Origin: Pullichristensenella excrementipullorum
Lineage (GTDB): Bacteria; Bacillota; Clostridia; Christensenellales; Aristaeellaceae
Direction: 5' to 3'
Assembly (NCBI GenBank): GCA_018713365.1
Contig: DVOU01000045.1
Coordinates: forward strand, 1-23,993
DNA: 23,993 nucleotides
A model generated the notes under the pieces. The model was given only the letters and a program-made list of their open reading frames with translations, searched no databases and had not been told where the DNA came from. The position numbers and the translations under genes are program-made. This document shows, piece by piece, positions 1-5,844 of this stretch; position 1 is the stretch's first letter; each line of letters opens with the position of its first letter.

Positions 1-128
1 CGGGCGTGATCCGGCAGACACTGGATTTGACGACCTTTTCGGATGCCTTTACCTTCGCGCTTTTGATCGTCATCCTCATCGTCAAGCCGACGGGGCTGTT
101 CGGCGAAAAGACGACGGATAAGGTTTAG
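1..128 (+). CDS. livH: LivH-type branched-chain amino acid ABC permease, C-terminal fragment
   Basis: This is the last 41 codons of a membrane permease whose start lies before the window. The reading frame begins at base 3 and stops with TAG at 126-128. A hydrophobic run (FALLIVILIV) is followed by KPTGLFGEK, which matches the usual end of LivH permeases: a last membrane helix followed by a P-T-G-L-F-G tail. LivH pairs with LivM to form the inner-membrane channel for leucine/isoleucine/valine uptake. The stop lies 11 bases before livM, so the genes are one operon. The assignment rests on the short tail plus the following livM-livG-livF order, which is the standard gene order. Confidence 0.85.
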   Translation, partial: GVIRQTLDLTTFSDAFTFALLIVILIVKPTGLFGEKTTDKV

Positions 129-139
129 GGGGCGGAACG

Positions 140-1273
140 ATGCAAAAAGGATGGACAGTATCCCAAAAGAAGCGCCCGGATGCCGCAACCTGGATCGCAG
201 CAGGCATTATTTTGGCGGTGTATGTGGCTGTGTTTGTGCTCGAGCAGATTATTCCGCCGACCACCATGCTCTTTACGGTGCTCAAAAAGGGCGCGACATA
301 CGCGCTGGTCGCGGTTTCGATGAACTTGCTCAACGGCTTTACCGGGCTTTTTTCCCTTGGGCAGGCCGGGTTTATGCTGATCGGTGCGTATGTATACGCC
401 ATTTTCAGCATGTCTTCGGAGGTGCGCGATCGGGTATATCAGTATTTCGACTGCGCGATCGGCATCACGCTTCCCGTGATCCCGGCGATTTTATTGGCGG
501 GTTTGGTCGCGGCCGCGTTCGCATTTCTGATCGGCCTTCCGGTGTTGCGCCTGAAAAGCGACTATTTGGCCATCGCGACGCTCGGCTTTGCCGAGATCAT
601 TCGCGCCGTGTTCCAATGGAAGAAGCTCGGGCCGGTGACCAATGGGTCCAACATGCTCAAAGACTATCCCACATTCAACGATTTCAACATTGTCAACGCC
701 GAGGGCAAGGTGGTTTTGTATCTTTCCACGCTGGTGCCCTTCCTCATTGCGGGCGTGTGCATCGCGGCGATTGTTCTCTTGATCAATTCGACCTACGGCC
801 GCTCGTTCAAGGCGATTCGCGATGACGAGGTGGCCGCCGAGGCCATGGGCATCAATCTGGCGCGGCACAAGCAGCTGGCCTTCTGCATCAGCTCCTTCTT
901 CGCCGGCGTGGGCGGGGCGATGCTGGCCATGTATTCCAACACCATACAGGCCAAGGCCTTCACCTCGGCGATGACGTATGAGATCCTGCTGATCGTGGTC
1001 ATCGGCGGCATCGGCTCCATCTCCGGCAGCTGCGTGGCCTCGTTCCTGTTCGTGGCCTGCTCGGAGTGGTGGCTGCGCTTCCTCGATCAGGAGCAGTTCA
1101 TCGGCACGTGGCAGGTGCCGCTGCTGCGCAACGGTTTCAGGCTGGTGGTGTTCTCCATCATCATCATGCTGGTGGTGCTGTTCTACCGGCAGGGCATGTT
1201 CGGCATGCGCGAACTGCCAGACATACTGCGCGGCAAGCGCGGCCGCCGCACGGGAAAGGGGGCGGTGAAATGA
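140..1273 (+). CDS. livM: LivM branched-chain amino acid ABC transporter permease
   Basis: This 377-residue polytopic membrane protein is the second permease of the LivFGHM high-affinity branched-chain amino acid importer. Hydrophobic helices begin at about residue 17, with further segments near 42-62, 70-92, 107-133, 195-215, 247-268, 280-308 and 335-350. The family stretch GFTGLFSLGQAGFMLIGAY lies at 66-84. The cytoplasmic EAA-like loop that docks onto the ATPases (AIRDDEVAAEAMGINLARHK) is at 225-244. The start ATG at 140 is preceded by a purine-rich AGGGGG site. The stop overlaps the livG start (ATGA at 1270-1273), which indicates translational coupling. Length is normal for LivM. Substrate range within branched-chain or related amino acids cannot be told from the permease alone. 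Confidence 0.95.
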   Translation: MQKGWTVSQKKRPDAATWIAAGIILAVYVAVFVLEQIIPPTTMLFTVLKKGATYALVAVSMNLLNGFTGLFSLGQAGFMLIGAYVYAIFSMSSEVRDRVYQYFDCAIGITLPVIPAILLAGLVAAAFAFLIGLPVLRLKSDYLAIATLGFAEIIRAVFQWKKLGPVTNGSNMLKDYPTFNDFNIVNAEGKVVLYLSTLVPFLIAGVCIAAIVLLINSTYGRSFKAIRDDEVAAEAMGINLARHKQLAFCISSFFAGVGGAMLAMYSNTIQAKAFTSAMTYEILLIVVIGGIGSISGSCVASFLFVACSEWWLRFLDQEQFIGTWQVPLLRNGFRLVVFSIIIMLVVLFYRQGMFGMRELPDILRGKRGRRTGKGAVK

Positions 1274-2106
1274 GTACCGTTCTGAAAGTCAACGACATCA
1301 CCATGCAGTTTGGCGGCGTGGTGGCGGTCAACGACCTTTCCATGCACGTGGACGAGGGCGAGATCGTCGCCCTCATCGGCCCCAACGGCGCGGGCAAGAC
1401 CACGGCCTTCAACTGCATCACCGGCGTTTACGAGCCGACCAACGGCGAAGTGTGGTTCCACGACAGGCTCATCGCCTCCAACCACCCCTCCGGCAAGATG
1501 AAAAAGCTCTACGCCGGGGAAAACCGGGGCAAGTACACCCGCGCGGTCGTCAACACGCCGGACAAGATCACCAAAATGGGCATCGCCCGCACGTTCCAGA
1601 ACATCCGCCTGTTCAAGACGCAGACCGTGTTTGAAAACGTGCTTATCGCCACGCACATGCGCAAAAAGTCCAACCTCTTCACGGCGGCGTTCCACTTGAA
1701 CGGCCGCGAGGAGCGCGCCCTGCGCGACGAATCCATGGAGCTTCTCAAAATCGTCGGGCTGGACGGCGTGGCCGGGGAGATGGCCACCTCCCTGCCCTAC
1801 GGCAAACAGCGGCGGTTGGAGATCGCCCGCGCGCTGGCCACGAAGCCGAGCCTGCTTTTGCTGGACGAGCCCGCCGCGGGCATGAACCCGCAGGAGACCG
1901 ACGAACTGGGCGACTTTATCCGCTCGATCAAGGAACACTTCAAGCTCACCGTGTTCATGATCGAGCATCACATGAATCTGGTCATGGACATCTCCGACCG
2001 CATCTACGTGATCGACTTTGGCCGCCTCATCGCCGAGGGCACGCCCGCCGAGGTGCAGGACGATCCCGAGGTCATACAGGCATATCTGGGGGTGGATGAA
2101 GAATGA
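1270..2106 (+). CDS. livG: LivG branched-chain amino acid ABC transporter ATP-binding protein
   Basis: This 278-residue ABC ATPase energises branched-chain amino acid import at the cytoplasmic face of LivHM. Walker A GPNGAGKT is at 37-44, the LivG-type signature LPYGKQRR at 175-182, Walker B LLLLDEP at 195-201, and the switch histidine in IEHH at 231-234. The start is the ATG inside the ATGA overlap with livM; longer in-frame starts would lie inside livM. Residues about 65-98 form a charged loop (rich in K, R and G) that is longer than in typical LivG proteins of about 255 residues and precedes the conserved ARTFQNIRLF Q-loop region. The stop overlaps the livF start (ATGA at 2103-2106). Confidence 0.95.
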   Translation: MSTVLKVNDITMQFGGVVAVNDLSMHVDEGEIVALIGPNGAGKTTAFNCITGVYEPTNGEVWFHDRLIASNHPSGKMKKLYAGENRGKYTRAVVNTPDKITKMGIARTFQNIRLFKTQTVFENVLIATHMRKKSNLFTAAFHLNGREERALRDESMELLKIVGLDGVAGEMATSLPYGKQRRLEIARALATKPSLLLLDEPAAGMNPQETDELGDFIRSIKEHFKLTVFMIEHHMNLVMDISDRIYVIDFGRLIAEGTPAEVQDDPEVIQAYLGVDEE

Positions 2107-2828
2107 GCTTGCTGAAAGTGACCGACCTCAAGGTCAGCTACGGCGGCATCGAGGCCCTCAAGGGCGTCTCCTTCGCCGTCAAGGAGGGCGAGATCGTCAC
2201 CCTCATCGGCGCCAACGGCGCGGGCAAGTCCACCACGCTGCGCGCCATCAGCGGGTTGGTGAACGTCAAGGGCGGCACCATCGAGTTTGCCGGCGAGGAC
2301 ATCACCGGCATGGACCCGCAGAAGGTCGTCTCCAAAGGCATCGCCATGGTGCCGGAGGGGCGGCGGGTGTTTTCCAACCTCACCGTGGCCGAAAACCTCA
2401 AGATCGGCGCCTACCTGCGCAAGGACGAGGCCGGTATCCGCGCGGACATGGACCACGTGTACGACCTCTTCCCCCGCCTCAGGGAGCGCTCGTGGCAGAT
2501 GGCTGGCACGCTCTCCGGCGGCGAACAGCAGATGCTGGCCGTGGGCCGCGCGATGATGGCCCGGCCCAAATTGATGATGATGGACGAGCCCTCGCTGGGC
2601 CTTGCGCCGCTGGTGGTGCGCGACATCTTTCACATCATCCGCCAGTTGAGCCAGGAGGGCATCACCATTCTGCTCATCGAGCAGAACGCCAACGCCGCCC
2701 TCAAGTGCGCCAGCTACGGCTTCGTGCTGGAGACGGGCGTCATCACCATGGAGGGCAAGGGCCTTGAACTGCTGGAAGACCCGCGCGTGCGCGACGCCTA
2801 CCTCGGCGAGGCCAAACACAAAAAGTAA
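2103..2828 (+). CDS. livF: LivF branched-chain amino acid ABC transporter ATP-binding protein
   Basis: This 241-residue protein is the second ATPase of the Liv importer. Walker A GANGAGKST is at 36-44, the LivF-specific VPEGRRVF at 83-90, the signature LSGGEQQ at 137-143 and Walker B LMMMDEP at 157-163. The switch position reads LIEQN, with glutamine replacing histidine; this is usual for LivF and not a defect. It ends at the last gene of the operon and is followed 12 bases later by a strong intrinsic terminator. A LivJ/LivK substrate-binding protein is not in the window and presumably lies upstream of livH. Confidence 0.95.
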   Translation: MSLLKVTDLKVSYGGIEALKGVSFAVKEGEIVTLIGANGAGKSTTLRAISGLVNVKGGTIEFAGEDITGMDPQKVVSKGIAMVPEGRRVFSNLTVAENLKIGAYLRKDEAGIRADMDHVYDLFPRLRERSWQMAGTLSGGEQQMLAVGRAMMARPKLMMMDEPSLGLAPLVVRDIFHIIRQLSQEGITILLIEQNANAALKCASYGFVLETGVITMEGKGLELLEDPRVRDAYLGEAKHKK

Positions 2829-2839
2829 ATGCTCTGAAA

Positions 2840-2873
2840 AGCGGTTCCCGGGGCGCTCCGGGAGCTGCTTTTT
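2840..2873 (+). terminator. Intrinsic terminator of the liv operon
   Basis: A 12-base-pair stem (2840-2851 with 2858-2869, including two G-U pairs) closes a six-base loop and runs into five Ts (2869-2873). It begins 12 bases after the livF stop and separates the liv operon from the next gene. Confidence 0.85.
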
Positions 2874-2876
2874 GCC

Positions 2877-2905
2877 TTGTGCGGCGATAAAAATGCAGAT
2901 ATAGC
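2877..2905 (+). promoter_or_regulatory. Candidate promoter of the DUF1508 gene
   Basis: TTGTGC (2877-2882) and TATAGC (2900-2905) are separated by 17 bases, directly after the liv terminator. Predicted transcription would begin close to the GGAGGA ribosome-binding site at 2909-2914. Both boxes are imperfect, so this is moderate evidence. Confidence 0.4.
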
Positions 2906-2935
2906 AATGGAGGAAATAAAACAGCGGCCATTTGC

Positions 2936-3304
2936 ATGAGCGCTTCCAGCATCAAAAAGGTCAACACCGGCATCATGTTCAACCTCAAGGCCGACAGCGG
3001 TCAGGTCATCGCCACCGCCGAGGTCTACACCACCGCCGCCTCCTGCGAAACCAGCATCGAGAGCGTGCGCAGGAACGCGCCCATCGCCGCGCTGGAAGAC
3101 CAGACCGTTGAGGGCTTCGCCGCCGCGAAGTGCCCGAAGTTCGAAATGTACGTGGACAATGCCGGCGAGTTCCGCTTCCGCCTCAAGGCCACCAACGGCG
3201 AGATCATCGCCGCCAGCGAAGGCTACAAGGCCAAGGAGAGCTGCGAAAACGGCATCCAGAGCGTGCGCGAGAACGCGCCCGTGGCCGAGATGGTCGAGGA
3301 ATAA
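2936..3304 (+). CDS. Tandem DUF1508 (YegP-family) protein
   Basis: This small 122-residue protein is built from two copies of the DUF1508 unit, at about residues 5-49 and 68-115. Each copy has the pattern F-N/R-L-K-A-x-x-G-x-I-A, then S/E-x-Y, then a helix of the form SC-x-x-x-I-x-SVR-x-NAP. The biochemical role of the family is not established; it is widespread and often a single cistron. No signal peptide or membrane segment is visible, so it is probably cytosolic. The ATG at 2936 lies 21 bases after GGAGGA (2909-2914), longer than usual spacing. No better in-frame start exists, and SIKKVNTG matches family N-termini. It is flanked by terminators on both sides, so it is monocistronic. Confidence 0.85.
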   Translation: MSASSIKKVNTGIMFNLKADSGQVIATAEVYTTAASCETSIESVRRNAPIAALEDQTVEGFAAAKCPKFEMYVDNAGEFRFRLKATNGEIIAASEGYKAKESCENGIQSVRENAPVAEMVEE

Positions 3305-3316
3305 GCGATATTTGGG

Positions 3317-3351
3317 AGCGCCCCTTCCCGAGCGGGAGGTGGCGCTTTTTT
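3317..3351 (+). terminator. Intrinsic terminator of the DUF1508 gene
   Basis: AGCGCC at 3317-3322 pairs with GGCGCT at 3341-3346. An inner CTTCCC/GGGAGG-type stem follows, and a six-T run covers 3346-3351. It starts 13 bases after the stop codon. Confidence 0.85.
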
Positions 3352-3403
3352 GTGGGCGCGGGGGGATGGACTGCGGGGGGGCGGTGGGGAAAACGCTGGA
3401 GGA

Positions 3404-3595
3404 ATCAAGTGTCTGCACCTCTATTGTACCGTCCAGCACCAAAATGAATTGCAGATCCTCATGCCAGTGCATGACATGAAATCCGGGATTTCCGGGAAAA
3501 GGATCGTCATTGATAACATCAAGGACAAGGTACGGAAAATCCGTGTCAATGTTCAAATTGACCGAGTTGATGTATTGTTCCCTGTCCAAAGCCAT
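3404..3595 (-). pseudogene. AraC-type regulator, N-terminal cupin fragment (truncated)
   Basis: On the minus strand the ATG at 3593-3595 has a good ribosome-binding site (AAAGGAG, seven bases before) and a strong promoter. The first 64 residues read like the sugar/effector-binding cupin start of AraC-family regulators: GFHVMHWHEDLQFILVLDG, then TIEVQTLD. After about base 3404 the family resemblance stops and the frame runs as low-complexity, Pro/Arg-rich antisense sequence through the terminator and the DUF1508 gene. The rest of the cupin and both helix-turn-helix motifs are missing. I infer a regulator cut off by a deletion or insertion joint near 3400. It is divergent from the alkylation-repair genes and was probably their regulator. 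Confidence 0.65.
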
Positions 3596-3611
3596 TTCTG
3601 TTCTCCTTTGG

Positions 3612-3630
3612 GGATATTATGATAATATCC
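3612..3630. promoter_or_regulatory. Palindromic candidate operator in the divergent araC/alkA intergenic region
   Basis: GGATATTATGATAATATCC is a perfect 9-base inverted repeat around a single G. The right half-site recurs as TAATATCG at 3641-3648, about 18 bases further on in the same direction. It lies between the truncated regulator and the glycosylase gene, as expected for an autoregulated operator. The binding protein is unknown. Confidence 0.5.
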
Positions 3631-3670
3631 GGCGATTTTGTAATATCGCGCAGCGTTTCTTTGTGATAAA

Positions 3671-3699
3671 ATCATAGTGCAAAGAAATAAAAAAGTCAA
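3671..3699 (-). promoter_or_regulatory. Promoter of the truncated AraC-type gene
   Basis: Read on the minus strand, TTGACT (3699-3694) and TATGAT (3676-3671) have a 17-base spacer. Transcription would start near 3664, about 70 bases before the ATG. No comparably good plus-strand promoter for the glycosylase gene was found, which would fit activator-dependent expression. Confidence 0.6.
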
Positions 3700-3719
3700 G
3701 ACAGCAGGAGGTATGCGAA

Positions 3720-4367
3720 TTGTATTTCCGCTATGGCGAGCGCGAAGTCGAATATCTGAAAGCCAAAGACGAGCGTTTGCGTAAGGTCATTGAAAAAATC
3801 GGCCACGTTGACCGTGCGGTGGATACCGACCTGTTTTCTTCCGTGGTGCATCACATCATCGGCCAGCAAATATCGACAAAGGCGCAGGCAACAATATGGG
3901 CGAGAATGCAAGCGCAGTTTGGAGAAGTGAACGCACAGAGCATTTCAGCAGCCGGTATAGATACGTTGCAGTCTTTGGGAATGACATTCCGAAAAGCAGA
4001 GTACATCAAAGATTTTGCGGAAAAAGTGAAAACCGGGGAATTTGCTTTGCAGGAAATTTCCCGGTTGCCGGACAAAGAAGCGATCCAGGCGCTGGCTTCT
4101 TTGAAAGGGATCGGCGTGTGGACAGCGGAAATGATCTTGCTGTTCTGCTTGCAGCGGCCCAACATATTCAGCTTTGACGATCTGGCGATCCAGCGCGGGC
4201 TTCGCATGGTCTACCACCACAGGAAAATAGACCGAAAGCTGTTTGAAAAATACCGGCGGCGGTTCAGCCCTTATTGCAGCGTGGCAAGCTTGTATCTCTG
4301 GGCCGTGGCGGGCGGAGCGATCCCCGGCATGAAAGACTATGCGCCGAAAAAGAACAGGGGGAAGTAA
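3720..4367 (+). CDS. AlkA-like DNA-3-methyladenine glycosylase
   Basis: This 215-residue base-excision repair enzyme of the HhH-GPD family removes alkylated purines such as 3-methyladenine. HHIIGQQIS at 44-52 is the conserved glycosylase helix. The helix-hairpin-helix LKGIGVWTAEMIL covers 128-140. The catalytic aspartate is the second D of FSFDDLAIQ, residue 154. It lacks the N-terminal beta domain of E. coli AlkA, as in the short DNA-3-methyladenine glycosylase 2 group. I chose the TTG start at 3720: AGGAGGT (3706-3712) lies seven bases before it, and the ATG at 3713 is in a wrong frame. Base composition is visibly richer in A/T than flanking genes. The next gene begins three bases after its stop. 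Confidence 0.9.
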   Translation: MYFRYGEREVEYLKAKDERLRKVIEKIGHVDRAVDTDLFSSVVHHIIGQQISTKAQATIWARMQAQFGEVNAQSISAAGIDTLQSLGMTFRKAEYIKDFAEKVKTGEFALQEISRLPDKEAIQALASLKGIGVWTAEMILLFCLQRPNIFSFDDLAIQRGLRMVYHHRKIDRKLFEKYRRRFSPYCSVASLYLWAVAGGAIPGMKDYAPKKNRGK

Positions 4368-4370
4368 GCA

Positions 4371-4733
4371 ATGGCGAATATTCTTGTTTTGTTTGAAGTG
4401 AAGCCCGCAAAGGCCGGAATGCAGAAATACCTTGACCTTGCGGCCATGTTGAAACCAATGCTTGCCGGATTTGAGGGCTTTATCCGATCAGAACGGTTTT
4501 CCAGCCTGAACGAGGACGGCAAGCTGTTGTCCATGAATGTTTGGACGGACGAGGCAGCCGTAGAGCGTTGGAGAAACGTCATGCAGCACCGCATGAGCCA
4601 GAAAGAGGGACGGGACAAACTGTTTGAAAGCTATAAAATTACAGTCTGCTCGGAAATCCGTTCCTACACGGACACGGAACGCGCACAGGCTCCGCAGGAC
4701 TCTGATCGGTATTTTGAATTGGAGGGTCGATAA
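4371..4733 (+). CDS. ABM-domain (antibiotic biosynthesis monooxygenase-like) protein
   Basis: This 120-residue protein has a single ABM ferredoxin-like fold. MANILVLFEVKPAKAG is the first strand, followed by FEGFIRSERF, then LLSMNVWTDEAAVERWRN near 50-67, the usual W-x-x-x-x-A-x-x-x-W pattern. Members include cofactor-free monooxygenases and heme-degrading enzymes, but many are uncharacterised, and the substrate cannot be read from this sequence. It starts three bases after the glycosylase stop, with AGGGGGAAG as ribosome-binding site. Its TAA overlaps the next ATG by one base (TAATG at 4731-4735). Co-transcription with two alkylation-repair genes suggests a detoxification role (inference). 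Confidence 0.8.
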   Translation: MANILVLFEVKPAKAGMQKYLDLAAMLKPMLAGFEGFIRSERFSSLNEDGKLLSMNVWTDEAAVERWRNVMQHRMSQKEGRDKLFESYKITVCSEIRSYTDTERAQAPQDSDRYFELEGR

Positions 4734-5266
4734 TGCAGTACACCAGTCATTATTGTTCCCCCATTGGTGATATTCTTTTAGCCGCAGATGATATTGGCCT
4801 GACCGGATTATGGTTTGAGGGGCAAAAATACTTTGCCCTTTATCTGGACAAAGAGCATGAGGAAAAAGAAGTTCCCCTTTTTGAAAAAGTAAAACAGTGG
4901 CTTGATATTTACTTTTCAGGGAAAGAGCCGGACTTTACTGTACCGCTTCATTTTACAGGAACAGACTTTCAGAATGCGGTATGGGAAATCCTCTGTACCA
5001 TTCCATACGGCCAGACGATGACATACGGGGAAATTGCAAAGCGGATCGCCGCCCAAAGGGGATCGCCGCGTATGTCAGCACAGGCCGTAGGCGGCGCGGT
5101 GGGTCACAATGAAATCTCCATCATTGTGCCTTGTCACCGTGTCGTGGGGACAAATGGCAGCCTCACTGGATATGCGGGCGGTATAGAGAAAAAAGTGGAG
5201 CTATTGAAGTTGGAAAACGTGGATATGAAACAATTTTCTATCCCCAAGAAAGGAACAGCATTATGA
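4733..5266 (+). CDS. ogt: Methylated-DNA--[protein]-cysteine S-methyltransferase (Ogt/MGMT)
   Basis: This 177-residue suicide enzyme transfers alkyl groups from O6-alkylguanine or O4-alkylthymine in DNA onto its own cysteine. The active-site motif IVPCHRVVG is present with C134. Upstream of it are FQNAVWEIL (79-87) and the DNA-binding helix-turn-helix region PYGQTMTYGEIAKRI (91-105), followed by AVGGAVGHN (118-126). The N-terminal RNase H-like domain covers roughly 1-70. The start overlaps the previous stop (TAATG). The stop TGA overlaps another ATG (ATGA at 5263-5266). With the AlkA-like gene and the lost AraC-type regulator, this recalls an Ada-style adaptive-response set. Confidence 0.93.
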   Translation: MQYTSHYCSPIGDILLAADDIGLTGLWFEGQKYFALYLDKEHEEKEVPLFEKVKQWLDIYFSGKEPDFTVPLHFTGTDFQNAVWEILCTIPYGQTMTYGEIAKRIAAQRGSPRMSAQAVGGAVGHNEISIIVPCHRVVGTNGSLTGYAGGIEKKVELLKLENVDMKQFSIPKKGTAL

Positions 5267-5293
5267 AACCGGCAAATTTGGAGGCGATCCAAT

Positions 5294-5602
5294 ATGAGCA
5301 AAAATGAAATGCTGGAATTGTTTGCGGCGCATAGCTTGCGGATAGAACGATGTGAAACCACTGAGATCCAGCAAAAGCTGAATAACTGGCTTGCGCTTAC
5401 CAGAACGCCGGAGCCTGTTCAACAGAAAATCACAGAACGCATGAGATCAGAACTTGCAGGAGAGGAAAAAACCGGCTTTTCCCCCTATGTAGAGAATGGA
5501 AACATTTGTTTCGATCAAAAATGGCTGCTGCTGATCGGAAGAAAGCAGATAGCAAAGCCAGCCGAGCCAGCGGGCGGTCTCAACGCTCTGCCAGTCCGTT
5601 GA
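5294..5602 (+). pseudogene. C-terminal remnant of a class I SAM-dependent methyltransferase
   Basis: This 102-residue frame starts MSKNEMLELFAAHSLRIERC and continues with ETTEIQQKLNNWLALTRTP and FDQKWLLLIG. It resembles the last third of Methyltransf_11-type enzymes (final helix, beta hairpin and cap), without the SAM-binding GxGxG part. GGAGG (5280-5284) precedes the ATG by nine bases, so the remnant may still be translated. Just before it, the ATGA overlapping the ogt stop opens a 14-codon frame (MKPANLEAIQYEQK, stop at 5305-5307). That could be the original N-terminus, left after an internal deletion and frameshift. The last 15 or so residues (KPAEPAGGLNALPVR) do not look native. The methyltransferase assignment is from pattern memory and is moderate. 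Confidence 0.5.
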
Positions 5603-5612
5603 CTTTGTCAAC
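5598..5612. repeat. Small perfect inverted repeat at the right edge of the AT-rich island
   Basis: GTTGACTTTGTCAAC has six-base arms and a TTT centre. It straddles the end of the methyltransferase remnant and sits just before a terminator. It could be a protein-binding site or an insertion scar; nothing more can be said. Confidence 0.35.
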
Positions 5613-5618
5613 ATCCTG

Positions 5619-5652
5619 ACGCCCTTCCCCCGCTTTGGAGGAAGGGCGTTTT
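5619..5652 (+). terminator. Intrinsic terminator after the alkylation-repair island
   Basis: ACGCCCTTCC (5619-5628) pairs perfectly with GGAAGGGCGT (5640-5649). The loop is 11 bases, followed by a short T run (5649-5652). Confidence 0.8.
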
Positions 5653-5723
5653 GCCGCTGGATGGCGGCGCTGTGCCCGCGCTGCGACGGGGATGTAAAAT
5701 AATGGCGAAACTGTGGATTTCAT

Positions 5724-5753
5724 TTGACAAAAGGGGGGCATGTGTGGTTTAAT
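5724..5753 (+). promoter_or_regulatory. Promoter of the NCS2 permease gene
   Basis: TTGACA (5724-5729) and TTTAAT (5748-5753) are separated by 18 bases. Transcription would begin near 5760, leaving an untranslated leader of about 85 bases. This also rules out translation from the upstream ATG at 5740. Confidence 0.7.
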
Positions 5754-5844
5754 AGAAAAAATGCGCCGTGGGAAGGTCCGCCTGCCCCGGTGCGCCTTTA
5801 TGCGCCCGCGCGGCGCGCAAACTGAGAAAGAAGGCGTGTATCTG

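Noticed and set aside
2798..3403. Continuation of the AraC-type frame antisense to the DUF1508 gene
   Set aside because: The sequence loses all AraC resemblance and passes through a terminator and a well-supported gene on the other strand.
3713..3719. ATG at 3713 as the glycosylase start
   Set aside because: It is in a different frame from the AlkA-like protein and overlaps the ribosome-binding site. TTG 3720 fits the frame and spacing.
3380..5590. Direct repeats (GGCGGT, AACGCT) at both ends of the AT-rich island as attachment sites
   Set aside because: The matches are only six bases each with different spacing, which is expected by chance. No integrase is nearby.
5740..5844. N-terminal extension of the NCS2 permease to 5740
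   Set aside because: It overlaps the -10 box of the predicted promoter and encodes an Arg/Pro-rich leader unlike the family.
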